Origin: Thiomicrospira sp. WB1
GTDB lineage: Bacteria > Pseudomonadota > Gammaproteobacteria > Thiomicrospirales > Thiomicrospiraceae
DNA length: 64,000 bases
Direction of reading: 5' to 3'
Assembly: GCF_001507535.1 (NCBI RefSeq)
Contig: NZ_LQBN01000001.1
Coordinates: 868,001 to 932,000, forward strand
Shown here: in pieces, positions 7,885 through 17,758 of the stretch
Position numbering within the stretch: position 1 is the stretch's first letter
How the letters are laid out: each line of letters opens with the position of its first letter
Translations under genes and position numbers: made by a program
The notes under the pieces: generated by a model
What the model was told of the DNA's origin: nothing
Databases searched by the model: none
What the model saw: the letters and a program-made list of their open reading frames with translations, nothing else

Positions 7885-10800
7885 ATGCCAAAACGAACGG
7901 ACATTCAAAGCATACTGATTATTGGCGCCGGTCCCATTATCATCGGTCAGGCCTGCGAGTTTGACTACTCCGGCGTGCAAGCGTGTAAGGCCTTGAAGGA
8001 GGAAGGGTATCGCGTGGTGCTGGTCAACTCCAACCCGGCCACGATTATGACCGACCCTGAGATGGCAGATGCGACCTACATCGAGCCGATCGAGTGGGGC
8101 AGTGTCAAAAGCATTCTGGAAAAAGAAAAGCCGGATGCCATTCTGCCGACCATGGGCGGTCAGACCGCGCTGAACTGCGCGTTGGACCTGTATAACCACG
8201 GTGTGCTGGATGAGTTGGGTGTAGAATTGATCGGAGCCAATGCCGACGCCATCGATAAGGCGGAAAACCGGGAACGTTTTCGTGCCGCGATGGAGAAAAT
8301 CGGCCTGGACATGCCTGTGTCCGCCGTGGCACACAATATGGACGAGGCCTGGGAGATTCAGCAGCGCGTCGGTTTTCCCACCATTATTCGGCCCTCGTTT
8401 ACGCTGGGCGGCTCCGGTGGGGGCATTGCCTACAACAAGGAAGAGTTCGAGCAGATTTGCAAATTCGGTCTGGAATTGTCGCCGACCAATGAACTGTTGA
8501 TTGAAGAATCCATTCTCGGTTGGAAAGAATACGAGATGGAGGTGGTGCGCGACAAAAACGACAACAGCATCATTATTTGTTCGATTGAGAACCTGGATCC
8601 GATGGGCGTGCATACGGGGGATTCGATTACCGTGGCCCCGGCGCAGACGCTGACGGATAAGGAATATCAGATCATGCGTAACGCCTCACTGGCGGTGTTG
8701 CGTGAAATCGGTGTGGAAACCGGCGGCTCCAATGTGCAGTTTTCGATCAACCCCGAAACCGGGCGCATGATCATCATCGAGATGAACCCGCGGGTGTCGC
8801 GTTCGTCAGCACTGGCTTCCAAGGCGACTGGGTTTCCGATCGCCAAAATCGCAGCCAAGCTGGCGGTGGGCTACACCTTGGACGAGTTGAACAATGACAT
8901 CACGGATGGAGCAACGCCGGCGTCGTTTGAACCGACCATCGACTATGTGGTCACCAAGTTGCCGCGTTTTACTTTTGAAAAATTTGCGCAGGCGGACACG
9001 CGTTTGTCCACTCAAATGAAGTCGGTGGGCGAAGTCATGGCCATGGGTCGAAATTTCCAGGAGTCCCTGCAAAAAGCCTTGCGTGGCTTGGAAACGGACA
9101 AGGACGGTCTGGATGAAATCATGCCGTTGGCGCAGATGGATGACAAAGAAGTCAAAGACACCTTGCGTCATGAGCTGCGTGCCCCCGGGCCTGAGCGTTT
9201 GTGGTATGTGGCCGATGCATTCCGTGCTGGCTGGGACTTGGAGACGGTGCATGACATTTCACGGATCGATCCGTGGTTTTTGTCTCAAATTCAAGAATTG
9301 GTCGACTGTGAAGACGATTTGAAACAGCGAGGATTGGATGCGCTGGATGAGAGGATGTTGCGTCAGTTAAAGCGCAAAGGGTTTTCTGACAATCGGCTGG
9401 CCAAGCTTCTGGATACGGATGCGGCGTTCATCCGTAAGTTCCGCCATACGTTGAATGTGCGCCCGGTCTACAAGCGCGTGGACACCTGTGCGGCTGAATT
9501 TGAAACATCCACCGCTTACATGTATTCCACTTACGAAGAAGTGTGTGAAGCCGAGCCCACGGACAAGGAAAAAATCATGGTGCTGGGCGGCGGCCCCAAC
9601 CGGATCGGCCAGGGCATTGAGTTTGATTACTGTTGTGTGCATGCGGCGCTGGCATTGAGCGATGATGGCTATGAAACCATCATGGTGAACTGTAATCCCG
9701 AAACCGTGTCCACGGATTACGATACCTCGGATCGTCTTTACTTTGAACCCCTGACGCTCGAAGATGTGCTCGAAATCGTTGAACTGGAAAAACCCAGTGG
9801 GGTGATTGTTCAGTATGGCGGGCAGACACCCTTGAAATTGGCACGTGATCTGGAAGAAGCCGGTGTGCCGATTATCGGTACGTCGCCGGAATCCATTGAT
9901 CTGGCCGAAGACCGTGAGCACTTCCAGAAAATGCTGGCCGACCTGGGGCTGAAGCAGCCGCCGAATCGAACCGCGCGCAGTGAAGATCAGGCCTTGGCAC
10001 TGGCCAATGAGATCGGTTATCCGCTGGTGGTGCGTCCTTCGTATGTGTTGGGCGGGCGCGCCATGGAGATTGTCTATAATGACACGGACCTGCATCGTTA
10101 TATGACCGAGGCGGTCAAAGTGTCCAATGATTCACCGGTCCTGTTGGATCGCTTCTTGGACGACGCGGTGGAGTTGGATGTGGATGCGGTCAGTGACGGC
10201 GAAACCGTGGTCATCGGCGGGGTCATGGAGCACATAGAGCAGGCGGGGATTCACTCCGGTGACTCAGCCTGTTCTCTGCCGCCTTACAGCATTGCCATGC
10301 ATATTCAAGATGAGATTCGCCTGCAGGTCGAAAAAATGGCCAAAGCGCTGGGTGTGGTCGGCTTAATGAACACCCAGTTTGCGGTGAAAGGCGAAGAAAT
10401 CTATGTGCTGGAAGTGAACCCACGCGCTTCACGGACCGTGCCGTTTGTGTCCAAGGCCATCGGCCACCCGCTGGCCAAGATTGCTGCGCGATGCATGGTG
10501 GGGCAGAAGTTGGCGGACCAGCGTTTTACCACCGAAGTTCGGCCCAAGCATTATTCGGTGAAGGAAGCGGTGTTCCCATTCATTAAATTCCTGGGTGTGG
10601 ATCCGATTCTCGGGCCTGAGATGAAGTCGACCGGTGAAGTCATGGGTGTCGGCGATACGTTTGCTGAAGCCTACCACAAGTCACAACTGGGCTCGGGTAC
10701 GATTCTGCCTACTTCCGGCAAAGCGTTCCTCAGTGTGCGTCAGGCGGATCGTGAAAAAGTGGTGGGACTGGCCAGAGATCTGGTTGAGAAAGGGTTTACC

Positions 10801-11112
10801 ATCCTTGCGACGCGAGGCACGGCCAAAACCCTGGAAGAACATGACATCGAGTGTGAAGTGGTCAATAAAGTGACCGAAGGGCGCCCGAACATTGTGGACG
10901 CCATTGTCAATGAAGAGGTGGACCTCATTGTGAACACCTCCGACGGTTCGGTGAGCATCAAGGACTCATCCAGTATTCGCCGCGAAGCCCTGATGCACAA
11001 GGTGTGTTACACCACGACCATGGCGGGTGCGCTGGCGATGGTGTCGGCGATGGCCTATCAGGACAATACAAAAGTGACCTGTCTGCAGACCACGCACGCG
11101 GCATCGGTCTGA
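7885..11112 (+). CDS. carB: Carbamoyl-phosphate synthase large subunit
   Basis: CarB makes carbamoyl phosphate from bicarbonate, ammonia and two ATP. The 1075 residues show the duplicated ATP-grasp halves: the first with [17 protein letters not shown] and a pocket around [13 protein letters not shown], the second with [17 protein letters not shown] and [15 protein letters not shown]-terminal MGS-like allosteric domain (about 940-1075, [13 protein letters not shown]) is where UMP and ornithine act in related enzymes. Length is normal for the family. It is the second gene of the carAB operon. Confidence 0.98.
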   Translation: MPKRTDIQSILIIGAGPIIIGQACEFDYSGVQACKALKEEGYRVVLVNSNPATIMTDPEMADATYIEPIEWGSVKSILEKEKPDAILPTMGGQTALNCALDLYNHGVLDELGVELIGANADAIDKAENRERFRAAMEKIGLDMPVSAVAHNMDEAWEIQQRVGFPTIIRPSFTLGGSGGGIAYNKEEFEQICKFGLELSPTNELLIEESILGWKEYEMEVVRDKNDNSIIICSIENLDPMGVHTGDSITVAPAQTLTDKEYQIMRNASLAVLREIGVETGGSNVQFSINPETGRMIIIEMNPRVSRSSALASKATGFPIAKIAAKLAVGYTLDELNNDITDGATPASFEPTIDYVVTKLPRFTFEKFAQADTRLSTQMKSVGEVMAMGRNFQESLQKALRGLETDKDGLDEIMPLAQMDDKEVKDTLRHELRAPGPERLWYVADAFRAGWDLETVHDISRIDPWFLSQIQELVDCEDDLKQRGLDALDERMLRQLKRKGFSDNRLAKLLDTDAAFIRKFRHTLNVRPVYKRVDTCAAEFETSTAYMYSTYEEVCEAEPTDKEKIMVLGGGPNRIGQGIEFDYCCVHAALALSDDGYETIMVNCNPETVSTDYDTSDRLYFEPLTLEDVLEIVELEKPSGVIVQYGGQTPLKLARDLEEAGVPIIGTSPESIDLAEDREHFQKMLADLGLKQPPNRTARSEDQALALANEIGYPLVVRPSYVLGGRAMEIVYNDTDLHRYMTEAVKVSNDSPVLLDRFLDDAVELDVDAVSDGETVVIGGVMEHIEQAGIHSGDSACSLPPYSIAMHIQDEIRLQVEKMAKALGVVGLMNTQFAVKGEEIYVLEVNPRASRTVPFVSKAIGHPLAKIAARCMVGQKLADQRFTTEVRPKHYSVKEAVFPFIKFLGVDPILGPEMKSTGEVMGVGDTFAEAYHKSQLGSGTILPTSGKAFLSVRQADREKVVGLARDLVEKGFTILATRGTAKTLEEHDIECEVVNKVTEGRPNIVDAIVNEEVDLIVNTSDGSVSIKDSSSIRREALMHKVCYTTTMAGALAMVSAMAYQDNTKVTCLQTTHAASV

Positions 11113-11155
11113 GACCGGGCCGGCCTTTGCGGTTTAACAGAAATAAGGGGAATCT

Positions 11156-11632
11156 ATGCAAAGACATCCGATGACCAAAGATGGCGCCGATCAGCTGAAA
11201 AAAGAGCTGGAGAAGCTGAAAAAAGAAGATCGCCCTGCCGTGACCAATGCGATTGCAGAGGCACGAGAGCATGGGGATCTGAAGGAAAATGCGGAATACC
11301 ATGCCGCGCGTGAGCAGCAAGGATTGATTGAAGCGCGCATCAAGCAGATTGAATCCATTCTGGGCAGTGTGCAGATCATCGATGTGACCAAGTTAACGCC
11401 CAATGGCAAGGTGGTGTTTGGTTCAACGGTGACGGTCTTGAATGTGGACAACGATGAAGAAGTGACTTACAAAATCGTTGGCGAAGAGGAAGCCGATATT
11501 GAAAAAAATAAAATTTCGGTGAACTCGCCCATTGCGCGGGCCCTGATTGGCAAGGAAGACGGTGATGAAATCATTGTGAAGGCGCCAAGTGGTAACATCG
11601 ATTATGAAATTGTCGAAATTCAGTACATTTAA
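11156..11632 (+). CDS. greA: Transcription elongation factor GreA
   Basis: GreA rescues backtracked RNA polymerase by stimulating cleavage of the transcript 3' end. The 158 residues comprise the N-terminal coiled coil with [15 protein letters not shown], which carries the two acidic tip residues, and the C-terminal FKBP-like domain ending [20 protein letters not shown] strong ribosome site (AAGGGGA) stands before ATG 11156. carB ends 43 bases upstream, so carAB-greA may be one transcript, as in other gammaproteobacteria. Confidence 0.97.
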   Translation: MQRHPMTKDGADQLKKELEKLKKEDRPAVTNAIAEAREHGDLKENAEYHAAREQQGLIEARIKQIESILGSVQIIDVTKLTPNGKVVFGSTVTVLNVDNDEEVTYKIVGEEEADIEKNKISVNSPIARALIGKEDGDEIIVKAPSGNIDYEIVEIQYI

Positions 11633-12127
11633 ATGACTGGCAGCGTCACTCATTCAACCGCTTCACCCTCCGCCGCTTTAATCTGGGGTCAGTGGCTGGT
11701 CAGCGCTTACGTGGTCTGGCACTGGGCCCTGGGATACGTGACGGGCGGTGTACTGTTTGGTCTTTTGCCATCAGGTGTGGCGGGCCAGCTCATGGCGCAT
11801 TTATTGCAAGCAGCCTATTTTGGTGCCTTTGTGGGCTTGATCGCGTTATGGGCGCTGGGTTGGCGTGCCCGTGAGATTCGGCGCCATCGTTCGCCTTTCT
11901 GGTTGCTGGTGGCCTTTGTTGCCTTGACGTTGAATGCCATGTGGGTGTCGCCTCTGATGACCACACTGAAGCAGCCCGAAACCATGCTTTACTGGGGCAT
12001 GAATTTTTCTTTCTGGCATGGCGTCTCGCAATTTCTGTATCTGGTCAGTTGGGGGGCGGTTGCCTGGTGGGGCCTCTCATTGATGCGTTTAAGTCGGCAG
12101 AGCCGTCCGACAACAACAAGCGTTTAG
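11633..12127 (+). CDS. DUF4149-type membrane protein
   Basis: A 164-residue protein with four predicted membrane helices. The order after greA, the overall helix pattern, and the TPLMT-like segment WVSPLMTTLK followed by FWHGVSQFLYL resemble the DUF4149 family, which has no known role. The ATG follows the greA stop with no gap (TAAATG), which points to translational coupling. Without a database search the family assignment is moderate. Confidence 0.65.
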   Translation: MTGSVTHSTASPSAALIWGQWLVSAYVVWHWALGYVTGGVLFGLLPSGVAGQLMAHLLQAAYFGAFVGLIALWALGWRAREIRRHRSPFWLLVAFVALTLNAMWVSPLMTTLKQPETMLYWGMNFSFWHGVSQFLYLVSWGAVAWWGLSLMRLSRQSRPTTTSV

Positions 12128-12170
12128 TCGATAAATAAAATTTATTGTGCCGCAATGATTTCTAGCCCCG

Positions 12171-12197
12171 GCAACCGGTTTTTTGGGTTGCATTTTT
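12171..12197 (+). terminator. Probable terminator after greA-DUF4149
   Basis: GCAACC (12171-12176) pairs with GGTTGC (12186-12191) across a 9-base loop, followed by ATTTTT. The stem is short but well placed, 43 bases after the DUF4149 stop and ahead of an independently expressed small gene. Confidence 0.5.
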
Positions 12198-12259
12198 GGG
12201 GGAAAAGAAAGAGAATAACTCGGGTAAATAATCAAGTCCTAATATTTGGAGTAGATGGA

Positions 12260-12631
12260 ATGAAGCAGTTAACACTAAAAACTCTTTTTGCCGGTGCCGC
12301 AATGACGCTGGCACTGAATGTTCAGGCCGCTGATTCGGTTTATGATCAGTGTGTGGCCGATGGCAACACCATCGTTGAGTTGACCAAGGAAAAAGGCACA
12401 ACAGCTGGCCGTGATTATGAGCAAAAGACGTCTTTGAAAGATTGTTATGCTGAGCTAAAAAGCATCGAAGCCAAATATGGGGACGCAACCAAAGGTGTCA
12501 ACCCTTATTCTGTCATGGATGCGGCGGATCGTAAAAAATGGGCCACCCTGTTTGATGCGATCGATGCCAAGCAGTATCGTGGTACGCCTTATTTGATGGC
12601 AAGTTACTATTTCGGTGACAAAAGCAAATAA
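12260..12631 (+). CDS. Small secreted protein of unknown function
   Basis: From ATG 12260 the frame codes for 123 residues that begin with a clear signal peptide (MKQLTLKTLFAGAAMTLALNVQA, cleaved about residue 23). The mature part has two Cys (DQCVADG and LKDCYAEL) about 32 residues apart, which could form a disulfide, and the end MASYYFGDKSK. I do not recognise the family. The start was chosen because GGAG lies 8 bases upstream and the signal peptide begins there; the longer frame upstream is not signal-like. It is a single-gene unit between two terminators, in the periplasm or released. Confidence 0.75.
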   Translation: MKQLTLKTLFAGAAMTLALNVQAADSVYDQCVADGNTIVELTKEKGTTAGRDYEQKTSLKDCYAELKSIEAKYGDATKGVNPYSVMDAADRKKWATLFDAIDAKQYRGTPYLMASYYFGDKSK

Positions 12632-12655
12632 GCCGATGCGCGTTTGATTTGCAAG

Positions 12656-12680
12656 AAAACCGGCTCAGGCCGGTTTTTTT
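12656..12680 (+). terminator. Rho-independent terminator of the small secreted gene
   Basis: AAAACCGGC pairs with GCCGGTTTT around a TCAG loop, ending in a run of seven T. It is 24 bases downstream of the stop at 12631. Confidence 0.9.
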
Positions 12681-12771
12681 GTGTCTGAAATTCGTGAGCG
12701 ATGGTTCATGATTGTTTATGAGAAAGGCCTTGCATGCTATGCGTGTGCTGGCCCGCTACCCAGGGATTTGT

Positions 12772-13602
12772 ATGAATTTGTTTGACGCCGCTTATCAGTG
12801 CCTGATGGAACCGGACCTTTCAGAAAAGGTGTCACAATTAGCGCAATTGCAGGTAGACTGGAGCGAAAAACGCTTTACGTTTGAGCCTACGGCGACGATT
12901 GAAAAAGTGCCGGATGCCGGGCGCCCCGCCCGCCCTGAGTTGGTGCCGCCCAAATCGCTGCCCAAGCGCCGATTGGGTTCACGCGAGGGGCATGCCGCGT
13001 TGATGCACTCGATTGCCCACATTGAATTCAATGCCGTTAATCTGGCGTTGGATGCTGTTTATCGCTTTCAGGACATGCCTTATGCCTATTATCAGGACTG
13101 GCTGGGCGTGGCCGGTGAAGAAGCCTATCATTTTCAGATCGTGCGCGAGCACCTGGCCCATCTGGGCTATGAGTACGGGGATTTTCCGGCCCATAATGGT
13201 CTTTGGGTGACCACTTTCGAGACCGACCATGATCCACTGGTGCGCATGGCGATGGTGCCTCGCACGCTGGAAGCTCGGGGGCTCGATGTCACGCCGCCAA
13301 TGATGCGTAAATTACGCTCCATGGGCGATAAGCGCGGGGTGGAGATCCTGAAGATTCTGTTGCGGGATGAAATCGGCCATGTCGAGGTCGGCACTCGCTG
13401 GTACCGTTATCTGTGCGAGCAACGAGGGTTGAATCCGTTCACCACGTTTACCGACCTGATTGGGGAATATTTTCATGGGGATTTGCGCGGCCCGTTTAAT
13501 TTTGATGCACGCAAAGAAGCCGGCTTCAGTGATGAAGAAATTGCCTGGTTACGTCAAGTGGATGAGCAGGCCGCGGCACAGCGAGTGCCGAATGGTGCCT
13601 GA
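12772..13602 (+). CDS. DUF455 ferritin-like protein
   Basis: A 276-residue cytoplasmic protein of the DUF455 ferritin-like family. Four helices carry acidic and His residues suited to a di-metal site: SIAHIEFNAVNLALDA, GEEAYHFQIVREHL, RTLEARGLD and RDEIGHVEVGTRW. The family is widespread and uncharacterised; an oxygenase-like or metal-storage role is only inference. ATG 12772 is preferred (AGGGA upstream) over an upstream ATG with no family match. The ROK kinase gene begins 4 bases after its stop, so the two are co-expressed. Confidence 0.85.
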   Translation: MNLFDAAYQCLMEPDLSEKVSQLAQLQVDWSEKRFTFEPTATIEKVPDAGRPARPELVPPKSLPKRRLGSREGHAALMHSIAHIEFNAVNLALDAVYRFQDMPYAYYQDWLGVAGEEAYHFQIVREHLAHLGYEYGDFPAHNGLWVTTFETDHDPLVRMAMVPRTLEARGLDVTPPMMRKLRSMGDKRGVEILKILLRDEIGHVEVGTRWYRYLCEQRGLNPFTTFTDLIGEYFHGDLRGPFNFDARKEAGFSDEEIAWLRQVDEQAAAQRVPNGA

Positions 13603-13605
13603 GAT

Positions 13606-14511
13606 ATGATGGAACCTTGGCAGCTGGGCATTGATCTGGGCGGGACCAAAATTGAAGCGATTTTGCTTTCGCACACCGGCGAAGTGATCTGGCAGAGACG
13701 TGTTTCCACGCCTCAAGGCCAATATGGTGCAACGGTGGCGACCATGGCTGCGCTGGTGAAAGAAGGCGTCGGCCATGCCAGAGGGTCGATTTCGCACGTG
13801 GGTATTGGCATTCCCGGTGCGGTTTCAGCCATGACTGGACGAATCAAAAATGCCAATTCCACCTGTTTGATCGGTCAGGATCTTGCTGCCGACGTTGAAG
13901 CTCAAATCGGCATGCCGGTTCGGCTTGCCAATGATGCGAACTGCTTTGCTTTGTCGGAGGCCTCGGATGGGACGGCGGCGAATGCCGCATCGGTTTTTGG
14001 CGTGATTCTTGGCACGGGATGTGGCGGCGGCCTGGTGATCAACGGTCAGGTGGTCACAGGCGCCAATGCCATCGCCGGAGAGTGGGGTCATAATCCGATG
14101 CCCTGGCTGACACAGGCCGACCAGGTGGATGCAGGCCCCTGTTATTGCGCTCAGGCCCACTGCATTGAAACTTATTTAAGCGGCCCCGGCTTTTCACGCT
14201 GGGCATCGGCTCGCATGAACCAATCAGTGACGCCGCCGTTGCTGGTCGAGCTGGCAGACGGGGGCGATGAACAGGCCGCGTTTTGCCTGGAACTTTATGC
14301 GGATCGTTTGGCTCGCGCGCTGGCTTGCGTGATCAATGTGTTGGACCCGGACTCAATTGTGCTGGGTGGCGGCTTGTCACAGATGGCGTTTTTGTATCAG
14401 CGGGTCCCTGAGTTATGGGACCGATATGTGTTTTCGGATCAGGTGGTAACGCGATTGCGTCCACCGAAATGGGGTGATGCCAGCGGTGTACGCGGGGCGG
14501 CATGGTTGTAG
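13606..14511 (+). CDS. ROK-family sugar kinase, fructokinase-like
   Basis: An ATP-dependent hexose kinase of the ROK family, 301 residues. The ATP loop is GIDLGGTKIEAI at residues 9-20; the sugar-binding catalytic region has LANDANCFALSEA; the zinc signature is GHNP...CYC...C in GEWGHNPMPWL and GPCYCAQAHCIETYLSGPG. The best guess is a fructokinase of the Mak type; glucokinase or N-acetyl-sugar kinase activity cannot be excluded. It sits between the DUF455 gene (4-base gap) and a thioredoxin-like gene. Confidence 0.9.
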   Translation: MMEPWQLGIDLGGTKIEAILLSHTGEVIWQRRVSTPQGQYGATVATMAALVKEGVGHARGSISHVGIGIPGAVSAMTGRIKNANSTCLIGQDLAADVEAQIGMPVRLANDANCFALSEASDGTAANAASVFGVILGTGCGGGLVINGQVVTGANAIAGEWGHNPMPWLTQADQVDAGPCYCAQAHCIETYLSGPGFSRWASARMNQSVTPPLLVELADGGDEQAAFCLELYADRLARALACVINVLDPDSIVLGGGLSQMAFLYQRVPELWDRYVFSDQVVTRLRPPKWGDASGVRGAAWL

Positions 14512-14524
14512 TGGAGGAATGAGG

Positions 14525-14854
14525 ATGGAAGCACTGAAATCAGCGGATCAGTGGTCGCAGCAGCTGGAAAATTCACCAGGCCTGGTGGTTTTGTATGGTG
14601 GGGCGCACTGTCAGGTCTGTCAGGTACTCAAACCTAAGTTGTCGCAATCTTTGAGTGAGCACTTTCCTAAGCTGGCGCAGCTTTATGTTGATTGTGAGGT
14701 CCATACCGCTCTGTGCGCGCAGTCGGGCGTGATGAGCCTGCCTGTGGTGGCGGTCTATTTTGAAGGGCAAAAGACGTTTGAGGCGGTGCGAACATTCAGT
14801 GTGGGGGAGGTGCTTGCCGCGATTGAGCGTCCCTACGGGCTTTTCTTTGATTGA
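14525..14854 (+). CDS. Thioredoxin-like protein
   Basis: A 109-residue thioredoxin-fold protein with a CxxC pair, Cys29-Gln-Val-Cys32, and the cis-Pro loop in VMSLPVVAVYF. It has no signal peptide, so it should be cytosolic. The motif CQVC differs from the CGPC of housekeeping thioredoxin, so a specialised reductase or chaperone role is likely. ATG 14525 has GGAGG 7 bases upstream. Codons 17-21 are built from a palindrome copy (Pro-Gly-Leu-Val). It follows the ROK gene and is probably co-transcribed with it. Confidence 0.8.
   Translation: MEALKSADQWSQQLENSPGLVVLYGGAHCQVCQVLKPKLSQSLSEHFPKLAQLYVDCEVHTALCAQSGVMSLPVVAVYFEGQKTFEAVRTFSVGEVLAAIERPYGLFFD
14575..14586. repeat. Palindrome ACCAGGCCTGGT, copy 3 (in a gene)
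   Basis: This exact copy lies inside the thioredoxin-like gene, 50 bases from its start codon, and is read as Pro-Gly-Leu-Val. Unlike most copies its flanks lack the T- and A-tracts. Confidence 0.9.
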
Positions 14855-14868
14855 GGTAGTTGGGCTGC

Positions 14869-15897
14869 CTATAACCAGCCGCCCAGTTGCACGCCAAAAC
14901 TCAATCGATTGCTTTTGACGTTGTAGTCGATCAAACTCTCCCCGTACCCGTAAAACCACTTTACATAGCCGTTTAGATTGCGATGGATTGGGTAGCTGTA
15001 GCCCAGTTCAATCGCCCCTTTGTTTTCGCCACTCAGTCGCAGATTGTTGCGCCCCATCAAGCTGAGCTGGTGATTGTCCTGGTTGGTCATGAAGCGAACC
15101 TCGCCATGCCCCATATAGGTGGTGATGTCAGGGTTGTCGTCCTGATTGCGGCTGTCGGGCAGACGAAGCCAGGGCTTAATCGTCATGGCGGAGTTGCCTT
15201 TTTCAAACACCGCGCGCAGATAAACGCGATTCCAGGAGCGGGAATAGGGTTCGGAACGGCCGTTGGATTGGTGGGATAACCCCAGGTCAATCATGCGATT
15301 GCGCCAGCCCAGCAGGTCCCATCGGTTTTCAAAACCGATCCAGATCTCCGGTTCGTGGTTGGTTTCGCGAAACGGAGACGACAAGCTTTGGTTGTAGGCT
15401 TGCCAGAAGGAGCGGTTGGTGTAGCCGACATAGAGGTGGTCGTTGAGTCCCAACAGGTTGTCGCCTAAAGGAATTTTCACGCTTAACTGGATTTCCACTT
15501 CCACATCGTCCAGCGATTCAGACCCTTCGGTCAGTCCCGCTGTGTTGGAGGTGCCCGCATGGTTGTAGCCGGCGACCATCAAGTAGTTGGGGTGGTGGGA
15601 TTGCAGGGAAAAACGATCCTGTTTTTGTTGCTCTTCTTCGGCGAGTCGCTTTGCCAGCTTGGTGTCGGTGCTTGGCGGCTGCTTTCGAGAGTGATCGGTC
15701 TCTGTGGGCGAAGACGTGGCCTGGGGGGGTTGTGTGTGACAGCGCTGGCGTAGGGTTTCAACCGTGGTGCCCGGTTTGCTTTGGTCGAGTTGCTGAATCA
15801 GACAGTCCAGATCCCAGGCGCCGGATGCTGCCCAGGTCGGCGAGGCAAGGAACCAGGCGAGCCCAGCCAGCCAGATCCGTCGATCAACGGCGACCAT
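14869..15897 (-). CDS. pldA: Outer membrane phospholipase A (OMPLA type)
   Basis: This hydrolyses phospholipids displaced into the outer leaflet of the outer membrane. From ATG 15897 the 342 residues start with a signal peptide (about 1-23, ending SPTWA), then a low-complexity Gln/Thr/Pro stretch (about 30-90), then a 12-strand barrel. The catalytic His and Ser are in SHQSNGRS, followed by the family's Asn region SWNRVYLRA. The C-terminus ends in an aromatic-rich strand, although the last residues are GGWL. The shorter start was chosen because the longer frame precedes the signal peptide. It overlaps the end of the SDR gene by 14 bases. Confidence 0.88.
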   Translation of the reverse strand: MVAVDRRIWLAGLAWFLASPTWAASGAWDLDCLIQQLDQSKPGTTVETLRQRCHTQPPQATSSPTETDHSRKQPPSTDTKLAKRLAEEEQQKQDRFSLQSHHPNYLMVAGYNHAGTSNTAGLTEGSESLDDVEVEIQLSVKIPLGDNLLGLNDHLYVGYTNRSFWQAYNQSLSSPFRETNHEPEIWIGFENRWDLLGWRNRMIDLGLSHQSNGRSEPYSRSWNRVYLRAVFEKGNSAMTIKPWLRLPDSRNQDDNPDITTYMGHGEVRFMTNQDNHQLSLMGRNNLRLSGENKGAIELGYSYPIHRNLNGYVKWFYGYGESLIDYNVKSNRLSFGVQLGGWL

Positions 15898-16735
15898 TGC
15901 CACCGGCCTTGAGTAGAATGCGGTCGAGCCAGAAAGTTGGCAGTAAACGTTTGAGCACGGCAAACAACTTGGTGGGGAAAGTGACTCGGTAGCGGGCCCT
16001 GGGCTGACGGTGATCGATTATTTTGACCAGGGCATCGGTGACGGCCTCCGGGCCCAGTGTAAAGGGCGCCGCATCGCCTTCTTTTTCCAGGCGCGCTTCC
16101 ATGGCCTGGTAGTTTTGTCGGTGTGCGCTGGGGCGGTCCTTGATCCAGCGCTGGTACTGCTCATAGGCATTGGCACGAAAGCGCGAACGGATCGGGCCCG
16201 GTTCAATCAGGCTGACGTGGATATTGGCCGGCTTGAGTTCCAGACGTAACGTATCAGCCAATCCCTCAATCGCAAATTTGCTGGCATTGTATGCCCCGCG
16301 ATAGGCCATGGCGGCAAAGCCGAGGACTGAGCTGTTGTAAACAATCTTTCCGCCGCCCTGTTGACGCATCAGCGGGATCACCAGGTTCGTCAGTTCCTGG
16401 GTGCCAAACACATTGGTATCAAACTGAAAGCCCAGAGCATCACGGCTCAGGTCTTCCACCGCGCCGGGAATGGCAAACGCGGCATTGTTAAACAAAACGT
16501 CAATGCGGCCCTGGCTGATGGCGCGGATTTTGGCAAAGCCGTTATGAATGGAAACCGTTGAGGAGAGGTCCATCAGTACGCTGCGAAGGCCCTGTGCTTC
16601 CAGGTGTTGGACATCCTGGTAGCGACGGCAAACGGCAATCACTTTGTGTCCTTTTTGGGCAAGCGAGGTTGCGGCGTGATAACCGATGCCGCTCGAGCAG
16701 CCGGTGATTAAAATCGTTTGAGTGCGGGCGTTCAT
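15884..16735 (-). CDS. Short-chain dehydrogenase/reductase
   Basis: A 283-residue classical SDR. It shows the NAD(P) motif TGCSSGIG near the N-terminus, the structural NNAA motif, the active-site Ser in NSSVLGF and the Tyr-x3-Lys in YNASK. The C-terminus is about 30 residues longer than a minimal SDR and rich in Arg and Leu, which suggests membrane association. The substrate is unknown. It overlaps pldA, so a lipid-related substrate is possible but only by association. Confidence 0.88.
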   Translation of the reverse strand: MNARTQTILITGCSSGIGYHAATSLAQKGHKVIAVCRRYQDVQHLEAQGLRSVLMDLSSTVSIHNGFAKIRAISQGRIDVLFNNAAFAIPGAVEDLSRDALGFQFDTNVFGTQELTNLVIPLMRQQGGGKIVYNSSVLGFAAMAYRGAYNASKFAIEGLADTLRLELKPANIHVSLIEPGPIRSRFRANAYEQYQRWIKDRPSAHRQNYQAMEARLEKEGDAAPFTLGPEAVTDALVKIIDHRQPRARYRVTFPTKLFAVLKRLLPTFWLDRILLKAGGNGRR

Positions 16736-16892
16736 GCGCGTCCTTGCGTTGAAAGGTTTGGCTCTGTTAAATCAATGCGGTCACAAAGTGCATGCAATTT
16801 TAGCAAAATCAAGCTCGTGTGTGGCCGATAGTTCATAAGGAAGAAGGCCTGGTTCGAGCAGAAAAAGCCGTCCTTGAGGAAGCAACAAAGCC

Positions 16893-16921
16893 GCCACAAA
16901 TCGGGCGTAATTCGATATAAT
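16893..16921 (+). promoter_or_regulatory. Probable promoter of DUF502-aspS
   Basis: A perfect -10 box TATAAT at 16916-16921 stands 17 bases after GCCACA, a weak -35. It lies 60 bases before the DUF502 start in the gap between the divergent SDR gene and this operon. Confidence 0.5.
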
Positions 16922-16981
16922 GTCGCGTTTGAACCAGACGGGTGAGCCTGGTCTGTGGTAAGAATGAGCCAAAGGGGCGAA

Positions 16982-17758
16982 ATGGGGTTTGTCAAACGCT
17001 ATATGATCGCCGGGTTGCTGGTTTGGTTGCCTCTTGGGGTAACCGTCGCCGCCCTGATCTTTCTGATTAACCTGTTTGATCGCAGTTTGCTGTTGCTGCC
17101 GGCCTCACTGCGTCCGGAACAATGGTTAGGCGTGGACATCCCCGGTTTGGGGATTATCCTGTCGCTGGTTCTGATTTTCTTTACCGGCATGCTGGTGGCG
17201 AATTTTTTTGGCCGGTACTTGTTTGGCTGGTGGGAAAAATTGCTCTCGCGAATCCCACTGGTCCGGTCCATTTATACCGCGGTCAAGCAGATTTCCGAGG
17301 CGCTGTTTGGGGAAGGGGCGCAAACCTTTCAGAAAGCGTACTTGATTGAGTACCCCCGCAAGGGGCTCTGGACCATTGGGTTTCAAACCAGTAAAACCGT
17401 GGGCGAAGCCCAGATTAAAACCGGATTTGGTGAGGTGGTGAACGTGTTTGTGCCCACCACGCCCAACCCGACTTCCGGCTTTTTTTTGATTGTGGATCGC
17501 CAGGAAGTGCACGAGCTGGACATGACCATTGATGAAGCCTTAAAAATGGTGATTTCAGGCGGGGTGGTGGTACCTCCCTGGCCGGAAGGTGGTCTGCAGC
17601 AGCCTATCCACCCGGAAAACGAAACACGTGAACACATGCAACAGCAGTTTGAACAAATCGGTCAGTCCCTGAGTCAGGAACATATGGGGCCATCAGGCCG
17701 TTCCGATGCGCCCGGGACTGAACCGGACAACGAAACAAAAAAGGAAAGCGATCGATGA
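16982..17758 (+). CDS. DUF502 membrane protein
   Basis: A 258-residue protein of the DUF502 family, which is often found just upstream of aspS. It has two membrane helices (about 8-30 and 58-80), the family signature [17 protein letters not shown], a soluble domain with [13 protein letters not shown], and a charged disordered tail. The function is unknown. The start at 16982 has AAAGGGGCG in front. Its stop overlaps the aspS start (ATGATG), indicating translational coupling. Confidence 0.9.
   Translation: MGFVKRYMIAGLLVWLPLGVTVAALIFLINLFDRSLLLLPASLRPEQWLGVDIPGLGIILSLVLIFFTGMLVANFFGRYLFGWWEKLLSRIPLVRSIYTAVKQISEALFGEGAQTFQKAYLIEYPRKGLWTIGFQTSKTVGEAQIKTGFGEVVNVFVPTTPNPTSGFFLIVDRQEVHELDMTIDEALKMVISGGVVVPPWPEGGLQQPIHPENETREHMQQQFEQIGQSLSQEHMGPSGRSDAPGTEPDNETKKESDR

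Noticed and set aside
7188-10095. Long minus-strand frames opposite carA and carB
   Set aside because: They are mirror frames of highly conserved plus-strand genes, a by-product of codon bias. None shows a domain.
16732-16995. 87-codon minus-strand frame in the gap before DUF502
   Set aside because: It runs through the promoter region of DUF502-aspS and overlaps its start. There is no ribosome site and no recognisable pattern.
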